DNA of 64,000 nt. Origin: Bacteroidales bacterium. GTDB taxonomy: Bacteria > Bacteroidota > Bacteroidia > Bacteroidales > UBA932. A program made the position numbers and the translations under genes. Every line of letters starts with the position of its first letter. Within the stretch, counting starts at the first letter, position 1. Shown here piece by piece: positions 36,019-43,962 of the stretch. The notes below the pieces were generated by a model. The model had not been told where the DNA came from. It did not search any database and worked only from the letters and a program-made list of their open reading frames with translations. Where the stretch lies: the NCBI GenBank assembly GCA_017430365.1, contig JAFRNC010000001.1, positions 62,001-126,000 of the forward strand, written 5' to 3'.

Positions 36019-38058
36019 TCAGATCAGTCCAAGTTTCCTGAGCAGGGCATCTGGCTCGGGATCCCTGCCGCGGAAATTGCGGTAGAGGATGTCCGCGTCC
36101 ACGCTGCCTCCACGAGACAGTATCTCCTTCCGGAACTTCCCGGCCGCTTCTCGGCTGAATATTCCTTTTTCCAGGAACCATTCGAAAGCGTCGGCTTCGA
36201 GCACCTCCGCCCATTTGTAGGAGTAGTATCCCGCGGCGTATCCGCCTGAGAAAATGTGGTTGAACGAGGGCGAGAAAGCTATGCCGGGAATCTGGGGAAG
36301 CAGCGCCCCGGGAAGGAGTTTCTCCTGCTCGAACATTACTACGTCGTCCGACGGGGCGTCCGGCGTGTCGTGCCATGCCATGTCGGTCAGGGCGAACTGG
36401 AGCTGGCGTACCTGTGAGTAGCCTGCAAGGAAATTGCGGGCTGATACGATGCGGTCGATATACTCCATGGGTATTGTCTCTCCCGTCTGCCAGTGACGTG
36501 CGAAGTTCTTCAGGAATTCAGGCTCGTAAGCCCAGTTTTCCATCAGCTGTGAGGGGAGTTCCACGAAGTCCCTGACCACGCTCGTACCTGTGAGCGACCT
36601 GTAGCGTCCCTCAGCAAGTATCCCGTGGAGTGCGTGGCCGAACTCGTGTAGCAGGGTGGTCACTTCCCCGAATGTCAGGAGGGAGGGGGTGGTTCCTGTG
36701 GGCTTGGTGAAGTTGGTGACGATGGATATGAAGGGACGCTCCTCTTTCCCGCAGTGCAGTGACAGGTCCCTGAACGATGTCATCCAGGCTCCGCCGCGTT
36801 TGCTGGCGCGGGGGAAGCAGTCAATATAGAGCAAGGCCATGAACCGCCCGGACTCCTCCGTAACTTCAAAGACTTTTACGTCAGGGTGGTAGAGCGGCAG
36901 GCCGTCCAGTCCGCGGAACTTCAGTCCATAGAGCCGTCCGGCGAGGTCGAAGAGCGCGGCCTGTACCGCCTCGAGCCTGAAATAGGGCTTGAGGAGTTCG
37001 TCGTCGAGTGCAAAATGCTCCTTACGGTATTTCTCCGCCCAGTAGGCGAAATCCCAGGGCATGAGGCTCCCTTCGAATCCATGGGTATGGGCGTATTCCT
37101 CTATCGATGCGACTTCGCGCCTTGCTGCGGGCAGGGAAGGCTCCAAGAGCCTGTCGATAAAGCCTTCTACCGTGGATGGATTCTTCGCCATCCTCTCTTC
37201 AAGGGCATAGTCGGCATATGTCGGGTAGCCTAGCTGCCGGGCCTTCTCGGCACGCAGCGAAACGATTTTCAGGACTGTCTGCGTGTTGTCATATTCCCCG
37301 CCGATGCATTTGCTGTTGTATGCCATCCACATTTTCTCCCTGAGGTCCCGGCGGGAGGAGTATTTCATGAACGGGCCGAAACTCGGCTGGTTGAGGGTGA
37401 AGGTCCATCCATTTTCGCCGCGGCTGCGGGCTTCCGCCTCGGCCGTCTCGACGACATGGCCGGGGAGCCCGTCCAGGGACTCCTCGTCGGTGAGGTTCAG
37501 GGTGAATGCATTTGTGGCCGCCAGCACATTCTGCCCGAATTTCAGGGTCGCGAGGGAGAGTTCCTCCGACAGTTTCGAGAACCTTTCCTTCCTGTCGGGG
37601 GGGAGATTCGCGCCATGGCGGGAAAAGGTCTTCCATGTATCTTCGAGCAGTTTAGAGGCTTCGGTGTCGAGTTTCAGCCCGTCCCGTTTGTTCCAGACCA
37701 CCTTGATCCTGGCGAAAAGCTTTTCGTTCAGCAGCACTGAGAGACTGTGCTGCGTCAGTATAGGCGACACCTCCTCGGCGATGCGGTCCATCTCGTCGTC
37801 CGTACATGCCTCGGTGAGGTTGAAGAAGATGCCGGAGACGCGGTCGATGTCGCGTCCCGATTCCTCGAGGGCTTCTATGGTATTCGCGAAGTCCGGTTCC
37901 TCGGGATTGTCTGTAATCGCCTGTATTTCCGCTTCGGCACGTGCAACCGCTTCCCTGAAGGCGGGTAGGTAATCGCTTTTTTCGATTAGGTCGAAAGCCG
38001 GAGCCCCGTACGGAAGGGCTGATTCACACAGCAGGGGATTCATCCTTTTTCCAGTCAT
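36019..38058 (-). CDS. dcp: M3-family peptidase (peptidyl-dipeptidase Dcp type)
   Basis: 679-aa zinc peptidase, probably cytoplasmic since no signal peptide is seen. Active site H471-E-F-G-H475 (HEFGHALHG), and downstream conserved SFNHIFSGGYAAGYYSYKWAEVLEADAF typical of Dcp/oligopeptidase A. It removes C-terminal dipeptides or degrades short peptides. Start taken at 38058 (MTGKRMNPL), directly after the nucleoside hydrolase stop; MNPLL at 38043 is equally likely, with an AAAAAGG just before it. Confidence 0.93.
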   Translation of the reverse strand: MTGKRMNPLLCESALPYGAPAFDLIEKSDYLPAFREAVARAEAEIQAITDNPEEPDFANTIEALEESGRDIDRVSGIFFNLTEACTDDEMDRIAEEVSPILTQHSLSVLLNEKLFARIKVVWNKRDGLKLDTEASKLLEDTWKTFSRHGANLPPDRKERFSKLSEELSLATLKFGQNVLAATNAFTLNLTDEESLDGLPGHVVETAEAEARSRGENGWTFTLNQPSFGPFMKYSSRRDLREKMWMAYNSKCIGGEYDNTQTVLKIVSLRAEKARQLGYPTYADYALEERMAKNPSTVEGFIDRLLEPSLPAARREVASIEEYAHTHGFEGSLMPWDFAYWAEKYRKEHFALDDELLKPYFRLEAVQAALFDLAGRLYGLKFRGLDGLPLYHPDVKVFEVTEESGRFMALLYIDCFPRASKRGGAWMTSFRDLSLHCGKEERPFISIVTNFTKPTGTTPSLLTFGEVTTLLHEFGHALHGILAEGRYRSLTGTSVVRDFVELPSQLMENWAYEPEFLKNFARHWQTGETIPMEYIDRIVSARNFLAGYSQVRQLQFALTDMAWHDTPDAPSDDVVMFEQEKLLPGALLPQIPGIAFSPSFNHIFSGGYAAGYYSYKWAEVLEADAFEWFLEKGIFSREAAGKFRKEILSRGGSVDADILYRNFRGRDPEPDALLRKLGLI

Positions 38059-38059
38059 G

Positions 38060-39424
38060 TCAGTGCTGTATGGCCATCAGGCGGATATATTTCAGTACTG
38101 TGTCGCACCAGACGGGATCGCCCGGGTACTGGTAGCGGCAGTTGCCGTTCGGGTCGGGGGTGAACAGCGTCTCGCCGTTCGGAGTAAGTTTCACCGTGCC
38201 GCGCGGGGAGAGTTTGTAGAAGTCATCGCCTTCGACAGCGTTGATTACAGCCTGGGGATCCCACATCTTCTGTCCGGTATTGCAGTTGAGGAACTGGTAG
38301 GTCCATTTGATGGGATGGAAGTCCGTCCAGTCAAGATCCGCAATCACCTGCTCAGGACGGTAATCGAGAGGGTCGCCGACCTCACCGGGCGAGAAGACCA
38401 CGTCCACCTCCCTGGGCAGCAGTTCGAAGAACTTGAGGGAGAAGTCGATGGCCTGTTTGAAATTGTAGTCGGGCTCGACCGCATCACCGAATACGCCTCC
38501 CATGGCGTATATATCCTTCACTTTCGCCCGTACGAGTTCGACTCCGCTGAGCGGGGAGTATTCGTCAGGGCCGGATTCGAGAAGGCGGGCGAGTGTCGTG
38601 ACAAGACCGATGGAAGCTATGGTAACGGAACGGTCGGGCTGGGCGGCGAGGAGTTTCCTGTAAAGTTTGTAGCCTTCCATAAAGGTCCCGTTGTCGCCGA
38701 TGCTGCGCTTGAACATCGGGACGCCGTCGGTCGTGCGGGCGTATGCCAGGTTGTGATAGGGGATCCAGACATGGGTGGATTCCTGCCCCTGCGTCTCAAG
38801 GCCGACCGGGATGTCGGGATGGCCGTAATAGTTGTCGAGTACATCGACGATGTCGGCGTTGGCCTTGCCCATCCTGTCCACGATCACGCCTATCAGCTTG
38901 CACCGCTGCATGTCCATGTAGCGGTGGAGCATCATGAGGGCGAAAAGGTCGTCGGTCGAGCTGCCCATGTCGGTGTCGAGTATGATGCGTACATCCTTCT
39001 GCTCGTAGTTGCTTTTTACGTTGATTCCCTTCGCCAGGTCGAATACCGTGTGCTGGTGATTCTCGCGCGCGAAAGCCAGGGCGGCGGAAAGGCTGTCTTC
39101 CGGGAATATGCGGGTGCTGTCGAAATAGTATTTCCCGTCCTCGGGATTGTACCATCCCCCTATGAAGCCGTCATGTTCGCGGGCGTGCCTGATCACGGCC
39201 GGAATGCTTTTCTTGTCAAAACTGTTCTGAGTCGCCAGATAGGATACCGCAAGGCCCCTGGTGGGCTGGCGGAGCGAATCTATGCTGATGGTGAACCCGT
39301 CGGGGAACATCTGCCCCATGGCCCAGATAACGCTTACAAGTTCTTTGTCGGAGATGTGCTGCTGGGCTTGTCCGGTGAAGGGGAGCATCAGGAGCAGTGC
39401 CAGAAGGATAGCGGTCTTTTTCAT
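38060..39424 (-). CDS. Secreted nucleoside hydrolase-like protein with N-terminal extension
   Basis: 454-aa exported protein (signal peptide 1-20, ending GQA-QQ). The nucleoside hydrolase domain begins near residue 145 with RIILDTDMGSSTDDLFA, the calcium-binding N-terminal motif of the family, and includes IVDVLDNYYGHPDIPVG. It would cleave nucleosides (ribonucleoside to base plus ribose) in the periplasm. The ~120 residues before it (HISDKELVSVIWAM, AVIRHAREHDGFIGGWYNPEDGKYYFDSTR) are an additional domain that I do not recognise. TATATTTG lies at 39452-39459. The M3 peptidase follows after one base. Confidence 0.88.
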   Translation of the reverse strand: MKKTAILLALLLMLPFTGQAQQHISDKELVSVIWAMGQMFPDGFTISIDSLRQPTRGLAVSYLATQNSFDKKSIPAVIRHAREHDGFIGGWYNPEDGKYYFDSTRIFPEDSLSAALAFARENHQHTVFDLAKGINVKSNYEQKDVRIILDTDMGSSTDDLFALMMLHRYMDMQRCKLIGVIVDRMGKANADIVDVLDNYYGHPDIPVGLETQGQESTHVWIPYHNLAYARTTDGVPMFKRSIGDNGTFMEGYKLYRKLLAAQPDRSVTIASIGLVTTLARLLESGPDEYSPLSGVELVRAKVKDIYAMGGVFGDAVEPDYNFKQAIDFSLKFFELLPREVDVVFSPGEVGDPLDYRPEQVIADLDWTDFHPIKWTYQFLNCNTGQKMWDPQAVINAVEGDDFYKLSPRGTVKLTPNGETLFTPDPNGNCRYQYPGDPVWCDTVLKYIRLMAIQH

Positions 39425-39451
39425 ATGTCAGGTTCTATATGGTTCGATTGT

Positions 39452-39459
39452 CAAATATA
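39452..39459 (-). promoter_or_regulatory. -7 box of the nucleoside hydrolase operon
   Basis: TATATTTG on the minus strand, 27 nt before the start. Confidence 0.55.
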
Positions 39460-39484
39460 CTAAAAAAGCGCTCGTCTTTTTTAT

Positions 39485-39492
39485 TATCTTTG
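39485..39492 (+). promoter_or_regulatory. -7 box of the cbi operon
   Basis: TATCTTTG followed by TAAGAT and the ATG at 39499. The leader is too short for a cobalamin riboswitch. Confidence 0.65.
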
Positions 39493-39498
39493 TAAGAT

Positions 39499-40908
39499 AT
39501 GAGCAATCCGAAGATCATTGTGGCCGGAATCGGGCCGGGAAGCGCGGGCGACATCACACCCGCCGTGCTCGATGCGGTCAGGGAATCCGATGTAATCATC
39601 GGCTATAAATATTATTTCCAGTTCATCGAACCGTATGTTTCATCAGGTACAGAATGTGTCGATACCGGAATGCTGAAGGAGCGGGAAAGGGCTGCCGATG
39701 CGTTTGAACGGGCTGAGCAGGGGAAGACCGTGTGCGTGATCAGTTCGGGCGACGCAGGCATATACGGGATGGCGCCGCTGATCTGGGAGATGAAGCGCGA
39801 ACGCGGCAGCGACATTGAGATCGAAGTGCTGCCCGGCATCAGCGCCTTCCAGAAAGCCGCTTCCCTGCTGGGAGCCCCTATAGGCCATGACATGTGCATC
39901 ATTTCGCTCTCCGACCTGATGACGCCCTGGGAGAAGATAGAGCGCCGTATCAAGGCCGCGGCCGTAGCCGATTTCATAACCGCTGTCTATAATCCTAAGA
40001 GCAACGGGCGCTACTGGCAGCTCTACAGGCTTCAGGAGATATTCCTTCAGCACCGCGATCCCTCCACGCCCGTTGGCTTCGTCCGTCAGGCCGGAAGGGA
40101 TGACCAGTCAGTGACCGTTACCACGCTGGAAGAGTTCGACCCGGAGCAGGCGGACATGTTCACTGTGGTGATCATAGGCAATTCGCAGTCCTATATTCAT
40201 GAGGGCAGGTTCATCACGCCCCGCGGGTATTATCGGGAGTCTTCCCCGGAAGGCGCGCGCGGCATAGGCCAGGAGATCATGATCGAGAGTTTCCGGACCA
40301 TCGAAAAGGAACTCCGCCATCCGGACATCCCACTCGGACGGAAATGGGCACTGCTCCATGCAATCCATACCACCGCCGACTTCGACATGGAGAACATCCT
40401 GCGGGTCGACGACGGGGCGGTGGAGACCTTGTACGCCGGTTTCGCCGAGGGCCGGATCAAGACTGTCGTGACGGATGTCACGATGGCCGCATCCGGCATC
40501 CGCAAGGGCGCGCTCCAGCGTCTTGGCGTTGAAGTGAAATGCTATCTCTCCGACCCGCGCACTGCGGAAATGGCGGCAGAAAAGGGGATTACCCGCACTC
40601 AGGCAGGAATACGGCTGGCGGTGGAGGAGCATCCCGACGCGCTGTTCGTATTCGGCAATGCGCCAACCGCGCTTATGGAACTATGCTCCCTGATCCGGCA
40701 TGGGAAAGCCGCGCCGGCGGGTATAGTGGCGGCTCCGGTCGGATTCGTCCACGTGAGGGAGAGCAAGCACATGGTGAAGCCTTTCCGGCATATACCCAAG
40801 CTGATAGTCGAGGGACGCAAGGGAGGCAGCAACCTCGCCGCCACCCTGGTCAATGCCATCCTGTGTTTCAATGACGCAGAAAACCTGAGACCCGGCCGCG
40901 ATGTGTAA
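39499..40908 (+). CDS. Fusion of CbiH (C17-methyltransferase) and CbiC (precorrin-8X mutase)
   Basis: 469 aa. Residues 1-240 are the SAM-dependent tetrapyrrole methylase CbiH/CobJ (VAGIGPGSAGDITPA, SSGDAGIYGMAPL, LPGISAFQKAASLLGAPIGHD, YNPKSNGR), which contracts the corrin ring. Residues ~250-460 are CbiC/CobH, the methylmutase (HTTADFDM with the catalytic His, DVTMAASGI, GNAPTALMEL, PVGFVHVRESK). The two steps are not consecutive in the pathway. First gene of a four-gene cluster; the next start overlaps by 8 nt. Confidence 0.93.
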   Translation: MSNPKIIVAGIGPGSAGDITPAVLDAVRESDVIIGYKYYFQFIEPYVSSGTECVDTGMLKERERAADAFERAEQGKTVCVISSGDAGIYGMAPLIWEMKRERGSDIEIEVLPGISAFQKAASLLGAPIGHDMCIISLSDLMTPWEKIERRIKAAAVADFITAVYNPKSNGRYWQLYRLQEIFLQHRDPSTPVGFVRQAGRDDQSVTVTTLEEFDPEQADMFTVVIIGNSQSYIHEGRFITPRGYYRESSPEGARGIGQEIMIESFRTIEKELRHPDIPLGRKWALLHAIHTTADFDMENILRVDDGAVETLYAGFAEGRIKTVVTDVTMAASGIRKGALQRLGVEVKCYLSDPRTAEMAAEKGITRTQAGIRLAVEEHPDALFVFGNAPTALMELCSLIRHGKAAPAGIVAAPVGFVHVRESKHMVKPFRHIPKLIVEGRKGGSNLAATLVNAILCFNDAENLRPGRDV

Positions 40909-42106
40909 GGATATGTCAGAAAAGCGTCAGCGTTTTTTCGTCATCGGCATGACCGACGAGCAGGAGGTGTGGTTTCCGCCGCGGGTCCGGGACATAATCG
41001 CCTCCGGCCGTGTCTTCTCGGGCGGAAAGCGTCATCACGGAATTGTCGCCCCGCTGCTTCCGGAGGGGGCGGTCTGGATCGACATCACCGTGCCGCTGGA
41101 AGATGTTTTCAAAAGATACGAGGGCAATCCGGAAGTTGTGGTCTTCGCTTCGGGCGACCCGCTCTTTTACGGCTTTGCCAACACCCTCCGCAGGGAATTG
41201 CCGGAGGCGGAGATAGAAGTGTTCCCGTCATTCAATTCCCTTCAGCTGTTGGCTCACCGGATGCTCCTGCCTTATGCCGACATGCGGACAGTTTCGCTTA
41301 CCGGCAGGCCGTGGGATGCTTTCGATGCCGCTTTGATATGCGGAGAACGGCTCATCGGCGCCCTGACCGACCGCCACAAGACTCCCGCCATGATAGCTCA
41401 GAGGATGCTGGATTACGGATACGACAATTATCGGATGACGGTGGGCGAGTGCCTCGGCAACAGGGAGACGGAGCGTGTGAGATCCTTTTCTTTGGAAGAG
41501 GCAGCCGCGACTGATTTCACTTTCCCCAATTGCATCGTTCTCGAGCGGACCGCCCTGCGGCCCCGGCCCTTCGGACTTCCTGAAGGCGGATTCGCACTGC
41601 TCGACGGCCGTGTCAACATGATAACTAAAATGCCCATACGTCTGCTGTCGTTGAGCCAGCTGGACCTTCCGCGCCGCACTTCGTTCTGGGATGTCGGATT
41701 CTGTACCGGCTCGGTTTCTATCGAGGCGCGTCTTCAGTTCCCCCATCTGAAGGTCACGTCTTTCGAGATACGGGAGGAAGGGCGCTCGCTGATGGAACAG
41801 AACGCCCGAAAGTTCGGTGCACCGGGAATCAACGCCGTAATCGGCGATTTCCTCGATGCCGACCTCGGGGCGCTGCAGGCCCCGGATGCCGTATTCATCG
41901 GCGGCCATGGCGGCAGGCTTGCCGATATGATACGCCGGATCGACGAAGTCATGCTTCCGGGCGGCGTCATTGTCTTCAATGCCGTCAGTGAGCAAAGCCA
42001 GGCCCTCTTCCGTGAGGGCATCGCCGCTGTCGGCCGCAGGATTACCGGAGAAATGCACGTCGCCGTCAACCAGTTCAACCCCATTACAATACTCAAGGCC
42101 GAATGA
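40901..42106 (+). CDS. Fusion CbiE-CbiT: cobalt-precorrin C5 and C15 methyltransferase/decarboxylase
   Basis: 401 aa. N-terminal CbiE methylase (about 10-200: VFASGDPLFYGFANTLRRELP, NSLQLLAHRMLLPYADMRTVSLTGR) and C-terminal CbiT Rossmann methyltransferase (about 230-400: FWDVGFCTGSVSIEARLQFP, FIGGHGGRL). The same fusion is known as CobL. Start at 40901 overlaps the cbiHC stop; MSEKRQRFF at 40913 is an alternative. The stop overlaps the next start by 4 nt. Confidence 0.93.
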   Translation: MCKDMSEKRQRFFVIGMTDEQEVWFPPRVRDIIASGRVFSGGKRHHGIVAPLLPEGAVWIDITVPLEDVFKRYEGNPEVVVFASGDPLFYGFANTLRRELPEAEIEVFPSFNSLQLLAHRMLLPYADMRTVSLTGRPWDAFDAALICGERLIGALTDRHKTPAMIAQRMLDYGYDNYRMTVGECLGNRETERVRSFSLEEAAATDFTFPNCIVLERTALRPRPFGLPEGGFALLDGRVNMITKMPIRLLSLSQLDLPRRTSFWDVGFCTGSVSIEARLQFPHLKVTSFEIREEGRSLMEQNARKFGAPGINAVIGDFLDADLGALQAPDAVFIGGHGGRLADMIRRIDEVMLPGGVIVFNAVSEQSQALFREGIAAVGRRITGEMHVAVNQFNPITILKAE

Positions 42107-43953
42107 AACATACCGCGATATTTTTAGTCTCCGAATCTTCTTTGCACCTTGCCGGACAAGTTGCGCGAAGCATTGGCATGCCCGGTCAGGCCGGGCATGA
42201 CGTCGCTGTCATCTATACAAAGAACGAGGTCCCCGGCTGCTCCGCCATCGGGCCCTATGCTCCGTTCCTGAAGGATCATTGGACGGAGTTCGATGCCGTT
42301 GTTTTCATCGGAGCCCTAGGCATATGTGTACGAAGCATCGCTCCTGCGTTGAAGAATAAATATCAGGACCCTGCCGTCGTCTGTATCGACAGTACCGGTA
42401 AGTTCGTCATTCCCGTCGTCTCCGGCCACGTCGGCGGAGCCAACGACCTGGCCCGCAGTATCTCGGCCCTTATAGGCGCCGAGGCCGTCGTGACTACGCA
42501 GAGCGACAACGAGGGCCTCTGGGCTTTGGATACTCTTGACCGTACCTACGGCTGGCAGGTAGATGCGACTCCGGCCATGATGAACCGGGCCATTTTCGCT
42601 TTTGTCCGGAAGCTGCCCACTGCGCTGCTCCTGGAAGCGCGTGATGCGGGGACCGATGCTCTGGAACGTTCAAAGCCGGAACATGTAAGCGTGTTCTACC
42701 GTCGGGAGGATATTGATCTGAGCGGATTCGGACTGCTGGTCGCAGTTACGCCCCGCACCCTTCCCGAAGTGCCGGAAGGGATTCCGGCGCTCGCCTTCCG
42801 CCCGCCGGTGCTCCATCTGGGATTCGGATGCCGGAAACAGTGCGATCCGGCGGGCATTCCGGAGTATGTCGAGTCCCGTTTGCTGGAGGCCGGATTCTCG
42901 CCGAAGTCCGTCGCCACGGTCGGAACTGTCGAACTTAAGAAAGACGAACCGCTGTTGAAGGCACTGCTTGAGAAGTTGCCGCAGGCAGACTCCGCCGTCT
43001 ATCCTGCAGATACATTGGCCGCAATTGATGTCCCGAATCCTTCCGAGAAGGCCCTGGCGGCCACTGGAAGCGCGGGCGTGGCGGAAGCGGCGGCCATCGC
43101 CTCGTCCCATGGAGGCCCGCTCGTCATAGAGAAGCAGAAATGCAAGTTGACCGAGGGTAATGATTTTACATTCGCCCTTGCGCAGGATGCCTCGTCGCTC
43201 AGGGCGGGACACATTGAAATAGTGGGCGCCGGCCCGGGCGACCCGGAACTGGTCTCCGTTCGCGGCAAGCGTTTCCTTCAGCAGGCCGACCTGATTCTGT
43301 ATGCCGGAAGCCTCGTGCCGGTGGAACTGACGCATTACGCCAAACCGGGCTGTACTGTGCGCAGTTCCGCTTCAATGGATCTGGAGGAGCAGTTTGCACT
43401 GATGAAGGAGTTCTACGACCGGGGTTTGCTGGTCGTCAGGCTCCACACCGGCGATCCTTGCATCTACGGCGCAATCCAGGAGCAGATGGCATTCTTCGAC
43501 CGCTACGGGATGGACTATCACATCACGCCCGGCATATCGGCCTTCCAGGCCGCCGCTGCGGCGCTCCGGTCGCAGTTCACGATTCCTGAAAAGGTGCAGA
43601 CCATCATCCTGACCCGTGGGGAGGGACGGACGCCGATGCCCGAGAAGGAACAGCTCCACAAGCTGGCGCAGTCGCAGAGCACCATGTGCATCTATCTCAG
43701 CGCGGCAATAGTCGAGGAGGTGCAGGCTGAACTGCTTCAGGCCTATCCGCCCGAGACGCCGGTGGCCGCCTGTTACAAGCTTACATGGAAAGAGGAACGC
43801 ATCTACAGGGGAGAGTTACGGGACCTGGCGAAGATAGTCCGCGACAATAATCTGACTCTCACTACGCTACTGGTCGTCGGCGATGCCATAGGCAACCGCG
43901 AGGGCCTTTCGCGTCTCTATGCGCACGAATTCAAGCATCTGTTCAGGAAATAA
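42103..43953 (+). CDS. Fusion CbiG-CbiF: cobalt-precorrin-5A hydrolase and C11 methyltransferase
   Basis: 616 aa. Residues 1-340 are CbiG (FIGALGICVRSIAP, VSGHVGGANDLAR, LGFGCRKQC), which opens the lactone and releases acetaldehyde in the anaerobic pathway. Residues ~368-616 are CbiF/CobM (IVGAGPGDPELVSVRGKR, LHTGDPCIYGAIQEQ, PGISAFQAAAAAL). These catalyse adjacent steps. The presence of CbiG marks the oxygen-independent, early-cobalt route. An ~25-residue linker joins the parts. 4-nt overlap with cbiET, 9-nt gap to cbiJD. Confidence 0.93.
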   Translation: MKHTAIFLVSESSLHLAGQVARSIGMPGQAGHDVAVIYTKNEVPGCSAIGPYAPFLKDHWTEFDAVVFIGALGICVRSIAPALKNKYQDPAVVCIDSTGKFVIPVVSGHVGGANDLARSISALIGAEAVVTTQSDNEGLWALDTLDRTYGWQVDATPAMMNRAIFAFVRKLPTALLLEARDAGTDALERSKPEHVSVFYRREDIDLSGFGLLVAVTPRTLPEVPEGIPALAFRPPVLHLGFGCRKQCDPAGIPEYVESRLLEAGFSPKSVATVGTVELKKDEPLLKALLEKLPQADSAVYPADTLAAIDVPNPSEKALAATGSAGVAEAAAIASSHGGPLVIEKQKCKLTEGNDFTFALAQDASSLRAGHIEIVGAGPGDPELVSVRGKRFLQQADLILYAGSLVPVELTHYAKPGCTVRSSASMDLEEQFALMKEFYDRGLLVVRLHTGDPCIYGAIQEQMAFFDRYGMDYHITPGISAFQAAAAALRSQFTIPEKVQTIILTRGEGRTPMPEKEQLHKLAQSQSTMCIYLSAAIVEEVQAELLQAYPPETPVAACYKLTWKEERIYRGELRDLAKIVRDNNLTLTTLLVVGDAIGNREGLSRLYAHEFKHLFRK

Positions 43954-43962
43954 TACCGGATC

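Noticed and set aside
38057..39463. 468-codon plus-strand open frame opposite the nucleoside hydrolase
   Set aside because: Exact shadow of the real gene; no family features.
39425..39498. Possible cobalamin riboswitch before the cbi operon
   Set aside because: Only 74 nt between divergent genes and the plus-strand promoter box lies 6 nt from the start codon; no B12-box-like conserved sequence seen.
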